Assembly (NCBI GenBank): GCA_017408405.1
Contig: JAFQUP010000216.1
Location: 1 to 64,000, forward strand
Direction of reading: 5' to 3'
Source: Thermoguttaceae bacterium
GTDB taxonomy: Bacteria; Planctomycetota; Planctomycetia; Pirellulales; Thermoguttaceae
Length of the DNA stretch: 64,000 nucleotides
Below are positions 7,947 to 14,432 of the stretch, one piece after another. Positions within the stretch are counted from its first letter, which is position 1; each line of letters opens with the position of its first letter. The translations under genes and the position numbers were made by a program. Below the pieces are notes generated by a model, which did not search any database, had not been told where the DNA came from, and worked only from the letters and a program-made list of their open reading frames with translations.

Positions 7947-9284
7947 TCAACGGATTACGTAACGCGCCTTGAGACTTTTTTTCAGTTTTTCCATCACGAA
8001 TTGGAGTTCCTGAGGACGTTTCATGGTTTCTGGTGCTTTTACGGCTGCTTCCAGATACTCCACCGCGGTAACTGCCTGATTCATGATTTCTACCATTTCC
8101 TGGATCTTCTTTTTATCTGCTCGAAGTTCCTTGTTCTCCGCATCCATTTTGGGAACATCCTTCAAAAGCTGTTCCGCCAGCTCAAGTTCCTTAAGAAGTA
8201 AACGAAGTTCCGTAGCCGTTCGAATATCTTTCGCGATCATTCTTTCCTGTGTCAGTTTTTCACGAATAAAAAACAGTTTTTCAGCAAGAAAATGATTCAG
8301 CTTTCGATCCAGCTCAAGATGGCGTTTAAATATCCAGCCTTCCTGGGGTCTTTGGGAGTCCGGAATCTTAACCTGAATTGGTTCTGATAATGAAACTGAA
8401 GAGTCGTTAAACGTCTGTTCAGTTTTATCTGTCTCTAAACGAAGACGAATTGCCAGACCGTTCCAGTAAGAATCGTCCACGGCGTCAAATGCTTTTTCGG
8501 CGGTTTTTTCCGCGAATTCGCGTATTTGGCGGGCACATTCTTTCGACGATATCTGCTTGTTAAGGTATGCCTCGCCGATCGGAGCCATCCCTGAAAGAAA
8601 ATCTGATTCATTTCCGGGAAATCCTGAAGCGTGAATCTGACGGGCTAATGAAGTCCATTCTGCCGTACTCTGAACTGGTTCCACCGCTTCCCGAAGTTCC
8701 TGCTCAATTTCCACGACCGCCGGTGCTTCCGAAGTATTTACCTCAACAAACGGCCCGATGCCTGTGCACCGTAATCCATTGGAGGAAAGCAGAAGACTGA
8801 AACACGCCCGAAAATTCTCAAGTTCAGCTTCACCAAACTTAAGGCAATCATGCGGATTTCCATGGAGGGTGTTCATGAAACCCGCAAATTGAGACTGGAT
8901 CAAAGTCCGAAGTTCCTCGGCGGAAAATTCTTTTCGGGAACTCAAAAGCGTTCCTAATCCCATTTCCGGCTCAAAAAGGATCAGACATTTCGTCTCGAGT
9001 GATTTTTTATCTTGAAGTGGGTAATTTAAAAGCACTTCTACTTCAGAGCGCGGAATTGACCAAAAAGTCAGTTTTTCCGCTTCTTCGGCGCTAAAATCCG
9101 GAATTTGATCCACAATATTCAAAAGATACGGGCCGTCAAAAACACAAACCTGGCTGGAACTATCAACCTTTTCGCCCAATGACAACAAATAGGCTAAAGG
9201 CTTGCTGGAGGCGCAATCGGTCTTGCGGATTTCCGATTTTTTTCCAGTCAGCCAACCCCATAAGTTTTGAATTTTTTTAAGCAT
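7947..9284 (-). CDS. operon protein with possible degenerate SPFH-like domain and C-terminal coiled coil
   Basis: 445-residue protein. It begins with an amphipathic, aromatic-basic segment (KKIQNLWGWLTGKK, residues 3-16) suited to membrane binding. Residues about 40-175 contain SPFH-like features: SQVCVFDGPYLLNIV early, then VEVLLNYPLQDKKSLETKC and a helix EELRTLIQSQFAGF. The middle is helical and unrecognised; residues about 310-445 are coiled coil. Its ATG overlaps the stop codon of the upstream ESCRT-III-like gene as TAATG, so the two are translationally coupled and probably made in fixed proportion. The SPFH link is tentative. Function unknown; context suggests a membrane adaptor for the adjacent ESCRT-III-like protein. 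Confidence 0.5.
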   Translation of the reverse strand: MLKKIQNLWGWLTGKKSEIRKTDCASSKPLAYLLSLGEKVDSSSQVCVFDGPYLLNIVDQIPDFSAEEAEKLTFWSIPRSEVEVLLNYPLQDKKSLETKCLILFEPEMGLGTLLSSRKEFSAEELRTLIQSQFAGFMNTLHGNPHDCLKFGEAELENFRACFSLLLSSNGLRCTGIGPFVEVNTSEAPAVVEIEQELREAVEPVQSTAEWTSLARQIHASGFPGNESDFLSGMAPIGEAYLNKQISSKECARQIREFAEKTAEKAFDAVDDSYWNGLAIRLRLETDKTEQTFNDSSVSLSEPIQVKIPDSQRPQEGWIFKRHLELDRKLNHFLAEKLFFIREKLTQERMIAKDIRTATELRLLLKELELAEQLLKDVPKMDAENKELRADKKKIQEMVEIMNQAVTAVEYLEAAVKAPETMKRPQELQFVMEKLKKSLKARYVIR

Positions 9285-9955
9285 TACTTTTCTCCCATAA
9301 GTTGTCTGTTGACGGACTGAATTCCATTTTCTGCCTTTTTCTGGAGTTTCGATTCAAGATCGGCAAGACCAGCGTCCGCTTTTTCTCCCATAATTTCATT
9401 ACGCATAGGAGCCACTTCGTTATCCAGCTCGGCCATGAGATCTGCCAACCCGTCATCTGAGGATTCAGGAAGAAGACTGGAAAGAGCATCGTCCTGCGCC
9501 TGGAGAATATTTACCAGTTTTTCATTATTGAGCTGTCCGTTAACCGTCGCGTCGTCAATATACTTCTGGAAATCTTCCATATCCATCGTGTTGATGAGCG
9601 AAAGAACTCCAGCACGTTCAAAAAATTCCTGATTCTTTTTCGTCAGAATAAAATTATTTACGATACGAATGTTCTGATTTAAACGAGTGAGCCAAACTTC
9701 CACCTGTTTCTGCTCCATTCGCCCATCCTGAATTTTACGGGCAATGCTCTTTCGCTGAAATTCAGTTGTGGCATTCGCGTATTCGTTTTTCAACTGGTTC
9801 TCATTTTTGAGAAGTGCTTCTTGCTGACGTTCCACTTTATTGATTTCCTGCTGGCAACCAATGCGCTCGCGATTCAATTCATCGAGAGAAACATCCGAAA
9901 ACGTACGTTTGGGCGTTTCTTTATTTCCGCCGAAAAGAAAACTCCAGATAGCCAT
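9284..9955 (-). CDS. ESCRT-III/Snf7-like helical protein A (CHMP4-like)
   Basis: 223 residues. The N-terminus MAIWSFLFGG followed by NKETPK is strongly reminiscent of the membrane-inserting anchor of Snf7/CHMP4 subunits (W-x-x-LFG then basic). A long basic/acidic helical hairpin follows (about 24-105), then MDMEDFQKYIDD (124-135) and DGLADLMAELDNEV (168-181), in the same order and similar spacing as the IDKVDELMQDI and LMAELEEL segments of CHMP4. A C-terminal DLESKLQKK (199-207) resembles the MIM1 motif by which ESCRT-III tails bind MIT domains. Predicted to form membrane-remodelling filaments recycled by the Vps4-like ATPase encoded just upstream. AAAGGAG ribosome-binding site; 80 nt after the ATPase gene. 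PspA/Vipp1, the known bacterial ESCRT-III relatives, are the main alternative, but this layout looks closer to Snf7. Confidence 0.65.
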   Translation of the reverse strand: MAIWSFLFGGNKETPKRTFSDVSLDELNRERIGCQQEINKVERQQEALLKNENQLKNEYANATTEFQRKSIARKIQDGRMEQKQVEVWLTRLNQNIRIVNNFILTKKNQEFFERAGVLSLINTMDMEDFQKYIDDATVNGQLNNEKLVNILQAQDDALSSLLPESSDDGLADLMAELDNEVAPMRNEIMGEKADAGLADLESKLQKKAENGIQSVNRQLMGEK

Positions 9956-10021
9956 TTTAATTCTCCTTTACTTATGGTAGTTGATTGTTTAATGATTTCC
10001 AAATAAATTTAACCGGATTCG

Positions 10022-10042
10022 CAAGTAATTTTTGGTTACTTG
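10022..10042 (-). other. small hairpin spanning the stop codon of the Vps4-like gene
   Basis: Perfect 7-bp arms CAAGTAA/TTACTTG with a 7-nt loop; the stop TAA of the ATPase gene sits at the base. There is no U-tract. It may influence termination-reinitiation or mRNA processing between the ATPase and the filament gene, whose products would be needed in very different amounts. Confidence 0.35.
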
Positions 10043-11214
10043 GAAATTTCCTTGATATATTCCTCGTATCGGGCCAGTTCTTCTTTCGTGACGCTGGGAT
10101 GAGAAAGTTCAAACGCCGCTTCGACGTCACTCTGAGTGACCGGTTGCGCAGTTCCGCATTCAACCGCTCGCGCGAAAACTGGATCGATAATGCGGTAAAT
10201 CAGACCATTTATGTCCGCTCCGCTGAATCCTTCCGTTTTTTCCACGATCAAGGCAAGGTCCAAATCCGCTGCGCCAGGCAAATCCTGCAGTTTTTTACGA
10301 AGGAGAAATTCCCGCGCGGCCGCATCCGGTAACGGAATATAGATTTTTTCACCAAAACGTCCTGTTCGCGTCATGGCAGGATCAAGATCCCACGGACGAT
10401 TGGTGGCTCCGATTAGTAAAAGCCCTTTTGAGTCTTTGGAAACGCCGTCCAGCTGCGCCAGGAATTCTGGAATGATTCGGCTCATTGCCGGTGAAGAATC
10501 CTCTCCGCGTTTGCCCAAAAGTGCTTCACATTCATCAAAAAAGAGTACAGATGGTGCCTTGTCGCGCGCTTCCTCAAATAATTGGCGAATATTTTGCTCT
10601 GAATCGCCAACCCATTTGCTTAGAATTGAACTGGATTGAACACTGAAAAAAGGGATGCGAAGCTCACCGGCAATTGCTTTTGCCATCATCGTTTTACCGG
10701 TACCTGGAGGGCCAAACATCACGACACCGGTACCGACCGAACGGTGATACGCGGCCGCGATTTCGGGGTGGTGAAGCGGATAGAGAACACGTTCACGCAT
10801 TAGGCGTTTTACTGGCTCAAGACCCGCAATGTCATCGAACGTAATGTCTGGAATTTCCGAAAGCTCCCAGCGTGACTCCCCATTTTCACCTTCTTCTTCG
10901 GATGAGGATGGCAAAGAGGAGGATTTGGAAGATTGAGGAGAAAAACCTGAATGATCTTCTCCGGCTTTTGCTCTGGCCTTTTTTAATGTTCCTGTGCCGG
11001 AAGCGGGTGACTCTTCTTCCAACTTTTCAGCTATCGCCAAAAGTCGTTCCGCTCTGCCAATCCACTCTCGGCTGCTGCTGACATCTGGTGCCGTTTTTGC
11101 CATTTCATAAAGACATTTCGCGGCATTTAGAAATGCCACTCGCGCGTCACTCGATCGTCCTTCTGAGAGTAACTTTTGACCTCGCTGAAAAAACCACAAA
11201 TATCGATTATTCAT
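10036..11214 (-). CDS. Vps4/katanin-type AAA ATPase with MIT-like N-terminal domain
   Basis: 392 residues. Residues about 5-68 form three predicted helices with the MIT pattern (SDARVAFLNAAKCLYEMAK, then a third helix ending AERLLAIAEKLEEE). A Ser/Glu-rich linker follows (about 70-115), then one AAA domain: Walker A GPPGTGKT 168-175, Walker B LFFDE 224-228, sensor-1 ATN 270-272, sensor-2 GFSGADI 329-335. Pore loop 1 reads SKWVGDSE (199-206); the Trp is typical of the meiotic clade (Vps4, katanin, spastin), not p97 or FtsH. The C-terminus HPSVTKEELARYEEYI matches the Vps4/katanin C-terminal helix. The arginine-finger region reads TRTGRF, more p97-like. Predicted to extract ESCRT-III-like subunits from membranes by threading. 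First gene of the seven-gene operon; GAGG ribosome-binding site 7 nt before the ATG. Confidence 0.85.
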   Translation of the reverse strand: MNNRYLWFFQRGQKLLSEGRSSDARVAFLNAAKCLYEMAKTAPDVSSSREWIGRAERLLAIAEKLEEESPASGTGTLKKARAKAGEDHSGFSPQSSKSSSLPSSSEEEGENGESRWELSEIPDITFDDIAGLEPVKRLMRERVLYPLHHPEIAAAYHRSVGTGVVMFGPPGTGKTMMAKAIAGELRIPFFSVQSSSILSKWVGDSEQNIRQLFEEARDKAPSVLFFDECEALLGKRGEDSSPAMSRIIPEFLAQLDGVSKDSKGLLLIGATNRPWDLDPAMTRTGRFGEKIYIPLPDAAAREFLLRKKLQDLPGAADLDLALIVEKTEGFSGADINGLIYRIIDPVFARAVECGTAQPVTQSDVEAAFELSHPSVTKEELARYEEYIKEISK

Positions 11215-11280
11215 TCAAAACCTCAGCAATTTAAATTTTTCAGGTGTGCGTAAGAAGCAACCTATGTTGTTTTGATTTTC

Positions 11281-11310
11281 TTAAATCTGTTCAAATCTGC
11301 TTAAATCTGT
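11281..11310 (-). repeat. three tandem 10-bp repeats at the start of the ESCRT-like operon transcript
   Basis: Read on the minus strand the boxes are ACAGATTTAA, GCAGATTTGA and ACAGATTTAA, directly abutting; a weaker fourth box (ACAGAAAAAC) precedes them at 11311-11320. The 10-bp phase puts each box on the same face of the helix. They begin just downstream of the expected transcription start, a typical repressor position. The operon's own excisionase-type HTH protein is the obvious candidate ligand; this is inference. Confidence 0.65.
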
Positions 11311-11320
11311 GTTTTTCTGT

Positions 11321-11348
11321 ATTCTATCATAAAAGAATTTTAAAACAA
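11321..11348 (-). promoter_or_regulatory. sigma70-like promoter of the ESCRT-like operon
   Basis: Minus-strand TTGTTT, 16-nt spacer, TAGAAT. It lies about 105 nt upstream of the ATPase start and immediately upstream of the tandem 10-bp repeats. Confidence 0.6.
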
Positions 11349-11568
11349 GTCCCTATGTGAACATTTTTTTACTTTTTTTAAAAATCTTTCAAAAAAACGC
11401 TTTCCTGGAAGAAAAACGCGAGAGTTTAAAATTGTTCGTTTGAGAGAAATTGGGGTTGGAAAACTGTTTTTATTCAGAGGTACGAAATCTGGTTGGAAGT
11501 TTAGTAAAATTTCATGAGTTTTATCCATGTGTTTTTTTGAAAAGTAGAGTTTTTTCTTTGAATACCCC

Positions 11569-11597
11569 TTGACAAAGAATTCTTCCGAAAGTAAAAT
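11569..11597 (+). promoter_or_regulatory. sigma70-like promoter, probably for the DUF1559 gene
   Basis: TTGACA, 17-nt spacer, TAAAAT: near consensus. It lies about 325 nt upstream of the DUF1559 start, implying a leader of roughly 320 nt or an unannotated small RNA in between. Confidence 0.65.
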
Positions 11598-11701
11598 TGA
11601 TACTGTCTTCTGAAAATTACGTGCATCATAAAAATAAGAGATTTCATTTTATGTTTCCAGAAGTTTCGGATATTTGATGTTGTTGAGATTTTTGGTAATC
11701 A

Positions 11702-11731
11702 TTCCAGTTGGAAAATCCCAATCTCCTGGAA
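11702..11731 (+). other. stem-loop in the long DUF1559 leader
   Basis: TTCCAGTTGG pairs with CCAA...CTGGAA around a 6-nt loop, with one 4-nt bulge. A second short TTCCA/TGGAA pairing follows within 50 nt. It may be part of a structured 5' leader or a small RNA; no known riboswitch class was recognised. Confidence 0.35.
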
Positions 11732-11922
11732 ATTAAATCGCATTCCATTTTAAATTGGAAAGTTCTGCTGACAACGGTTCAGAATGATTTTCCTCCCCCC
11801 TGTTTTTCTTCACTCCGTTTTGGGCGTATTATTACGATTTGCTCAACTCACTCGAGGAAAAACTTTTATTGACTACCAGCCTGTTGAGCTTTCGCGCTCC
11901 CTTCGCTTTATGAGGATTCCCC

Positions 11923-12894
11923 ATGAAACATAATGGATTTACCCTGGTCGAACTTCTTGTCGTCATCGCCATCATTGGAATGCTGGTTGGTCTTCTTCTT
12001 CCGGCTGTTCAGCAGGCACGTGAAGCGGCTCGCCAGATGCAGTGTTCCAACAATCTGCACAATATGTCGCTTGGCTGCCTTAATGTTGAAGCGTCCAACA
12101 AAGCACTTCCTTCCGGAGGCTGGGCTACCAGCTGGCTTGGTGACGGTGACCGCGGCTTTACTCAAAAGCAGCCGGGAAGCTGGATTTTCGCAATTCTTCC
12201 CATGATGGAGCAGACGGCACTCTTTCAGCTTGCCTCGGATGGTGATCCAAATACGATTACTCAAACACAAAAAGACAGGGGAAAACCCGTATGGTCTACT
12301 TCTCTTCCTTTTTTTAACTGTCCTTCACGCAGGCCGGGAACTCCGAACTATACGCGAAGTACTGCCTATCGAAACGCGACGGCTGAATCTAATCTGCAGG
12401 CCAAATCCGATTATGCCGGCGTCACGGGAAATACCCATCCGGACGCGAACGGCGGAAGTGCCGTAGGTACTCTGAAAGAAGGAGATGAGCTTTGTGCCTC
12501 CGATTCATGGCTTTATCGAGGTAATGGGGCAATTTTTACTGGAAGCCATGTCCGCCTGTCGGAAATCAGGGATGGAACAACAAATACCTATCTTTTAGGA
12601 GAAAAATATCTTGGTATTGACCGATATATTCCGACGGATACAAAAAATCTTGACTATGGAGACGATGTGAATGCCTATACCGGAGGAGATGACAATCAGC
12701 GATGGACCAATACCGTTCCTCTTCAGGATCGCAGCGGGTATAATCCGTGCTATGGTTTGGGAAGTACTCATGCCGGAAGTCTGAAAATGGCTATGTGTGA
12801 CGGATCTGTTCACAGTGTCAGTTATTCCATTGATTCGGAGACCCATAAATTTCTTGGCATCAGAAATGACGGTGAAGCGGCGCAGCTGGAATAA
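11923..12894 (+). CDS. DUF1559 family prepilin-like protein
   Basis: 323 residues. The type IV pilin/pseudopilin N-terminus GFTLVELLVV begins at residue 5, with the conserved Glu at residue 10 (position 5 of the mature protein) and a hydrophobic helix. It is followed by LLPAVQQAREAARQMQCSNN, the hallmark of the DUF1559 family that is greatly expanded in planctomycetes. Near the C-terminus HAGSLKMAMCDG fits the H-x9-DG motif of these proteins. Probably processed by a prepilin peptidase and displayed at the cell surface as a pseudopilin-like or structural protein; exact role unknown. GAGG ribosome-binding site 7 nt before the ATG. It stands alone, with its own promoter about 325 nt upstream. 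Confidence 0.93.
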   Translation: MKHNGFTLVELLVVIAIIGMLVGLLLPAVQQAREAARQMQCSNNLHNMSLGCLNVEASNKALPSGGWATSWLGDGDRGFTQKQPGSWIFAILPMMEQTALFQLASDGDPNTITQTQKDRGKPVWSTSLPFFNCPSRRPGTPNYTRSTAYRNATAESNLQAKSDYAGVTGNTHPDANGGSAVGTLKEGDELCASDSWLYRGNGAIFTGSHVRLSEIRDGTTNTYLLGEKYLGIDRYIPTDTKNLDYGDDVNAYTGGDDNQRWTNTVPLQDRSGYNPCYGLGSTHAGSLKMAMCDGSVHSVSYSIDSETHKFLGIRNDGEAAQLE

Positions 12895-12941
12895 TAAAAT
12901 TTCCAGCGGTTTCTCTTTGGTCTCCCGAAATCAGTATTTTG

Positions 12942-12961
12942 AATATCCGTTTGGGGATATT
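12942..12961 (+). terminator. weak hairpin after DUF1559 gene
   Basis: AATATCC and GGATATT arms (7 bp) around a 6-nt loop, 48 nt after the stop codon. The following sequence is T-rich but interrupted, so termination efficiency is uncertain. Confidence 0.4.
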
Positions 12962-13054
12962 TGCTATTAAAATTTCACACGAGGGAAACATTCCGTATAC
13001 CAATTTGAATAATTTTCTACCTAATGCAGCCCAATAATCAGATCGGAGTATTTT

Positions 13055-14233
13055 ATGCAGAGAAGAGATTTTTTAAACACAGGTCTTGCTTTGAGCGTGT
13101 CCGCGATTACCGCTTCCAATCTCCAAGCGGAAACGGCTGCGGCTCAAACTTCGCCAATCGCCCTGCCTGCCGAGGATGAACTTTTGCGCGGTAAACGTCC
13201 AGGGTTCAAAAAAATCAAAATTGCCCAGATAGGGGTTCGCCATGAACACGCAAGTGGAAAAATGAATACCATGAAAATGATGTCGGACTACTTTGAAATT
13301 GTCGGTATCGCCGCTGAAAGTCCGGAATATCAGAAAAAACACGAAGGGAAAGGAGTTTATCAAGGTCTGAAATGGTATTCTCAGGAAGAATTGCTTAATA
13401 TTCCGGATTTGGAAGCTGTCTGTGTTGAGACTGAAATGACGGAAACTCTGCCGACCGCCATGAAATGCGCGGAACGAGGTCTCCATATGCATATCGACAA
13501 ACCGCTCGGTCAAAATCTCGATGAACTTAATCAGCTGATCGAAGTCTGCCGTAAAAATCAAGTGATTATTCAGCCCGGATATATGTTCCGAACGAATCAT
13601 GCGTTTCGTCTTCTTCTCAAAGCGGTGAAAAACGGCTGGCTCGGTGAGATTCATGATATTCAGCTTGATATGTGCCGAAATGATGTTTCTCCTGGTTTCA
13701 GGAAATGGCTTGCTTCCTATCGCGGCGGCGGAATGTATGATTTTGGATCGCACCTGATCGATTTTGTTTACGAGCTTTTGGGGCCTCCGGAAGAAATTCA
13801 TGTTTTTGAGAAACCAGATCCTATGGATGGGCTGAGCGACAATACTCTTTCTGTCATGCTTTACTCGAAAGCAATTGCGGAAGTGCGTGTTTCGCTGCGT
13901 AAAATTGATGGTTTTGCCCGTCGCAGGATGACCTGTCACGGAACCAAAGGGTCATTTATCGTGGATCCAATTGAGAAATGGCACCGAGATCCCGGCACAA
14001 ACCGAATCGTACCGTTGAATGTGATTTTAACGCTGGATGAACCACATGAAAATTTTCAAAAAGGAGTCAATGCCATAAAACTCCAGCCTTATGAAGATCG
14101 ATATATGGGGCAAATGACTGATTTCGCCATGTTCGTTAGAGGTGAAAAAGAAAATCCATATTCATACGAATATGAACTTGGTTCACAGAAAGCAATTCTC
14201 GCGGCTTCCGGATATATCCCGTGGGAAAAATGA
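13055..14233 (+). CDS. Gfo/Idh/MocA family oxidoreductase, exported
   Basis: 392 residues. QRRDFLNTG at 2-10 plus a hydrophobic run is a twin-arginine-like signal. After a ~30-residue spacer the NAD(P)-binding strand starts (KIAQIGVRHEHA, about 55-66). The active-site motif is DKP (148-150) rather than the usual EKP, a conservative change found in some subfamilies. The C-terminal part is the alpha/beta dimerisation fold. Predicted sugar or cyclitol dehydrogenase with unknown substrate. CGGAG ribosome-binding site 7-8 nt before the ATG. It is not a close paralogue of the other four Gfo/Idh/MocA proteins in this window. Confidence 0.88.
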   Translation: MQRRDFLNTGLALSVSAITASNLQAETAAAQTSPIALPAEDELLRGKRPGFKKIKIAQIGVRHEHASGKMNTMKMMSDYFEIVGIAAESPEYQKKHEGKGVYQGLKWYSQEELLNIPDLEAVCVETEMTETLPTAMKCAERGLHMHIDKPLGQNLDELNQLIEVCRKNQVIIQPGYMFRTNHAFRLLLKAVKNGWLGEIHDIQLDMCRNDVSPGFRKWLASYRGGGMYDFGSHLIDFVYELLGPPEEIHVFEKPDPMDGLSDNTLSVMLYSKAIAEVRVSLRKIDGFARRRMTCHGTKGSFIVDPIEKWHRDPGTNRIVPLNVILTLDEPHENFQKGVNAIKLQPYEDRYMGQMTDFAMFVRGEKENPYSYEYELGSQKAILAASGYIPWEK

Positions 14234-14357
14234 TGACTGATTCCCTTTTGTCATGTTCGTTACGCGGTTTTAGAGAGTAATTTTGGAGCGGAATTTCCCC
14301 ATTATGAATGTTTCGGTTCGTCTTGGGAGAAAATTTATGCGTATTCCAACATTGCTC

Positions 14358-14386
14358 TTGACAAAAAAAACAGAAACGGCTATTAT
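14358..14386 (+). promoter_or_regulatory. near-consensus sigma70 promoter for the 14433 gene
   Basis: TTGACA, 17-nt spacer, TATTAT, ending 46 nt before the ATG at 14433. Confidence 0.8.
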
Positions 14387-14432
14387 TCACTGAGAGTTTT
14401 GTTTCCTATTATTCAATACTTTCGGATGCGCG

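Larger units (their letters stand above)
11215..11922. other. 708-nt divergent intergenic region between ESCRT-like operon and DUF1559 gene
   Basis: No credible gene. It contains the operon promoter with tandem repeats on the minus strand, a separate plus-strand promoter for the DUF1559 gene, and a long plus-strand leader with a stem-loop at 11702-11731. The short ORFs present have atypical low-complexity composition and no ribosome-binding sites. Confidence 0.7.

Noticed and set aside
9284..9955. Annotation as plain PspA/IM30
   Set aside because: PspA lacks the W-x-x-LFG-type anchor and the LMAEL/MIM-like tail seen here, and the partner ATPase is Vps4-like rather than PspF. Kept as the main alternative.
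11281..11320. Possible CRISPR-like array
   Set aside because: The units are only 10 bp, directly abutting and without spacers; no cas gene nearby.
11340..11528. 62-codon minus-strand ORF upstream of the ESCRT-like operon
   Set aside because: Low-complexity Phe/Lys-rich product that overlaps the operon promoter; unlikely to be a gene.
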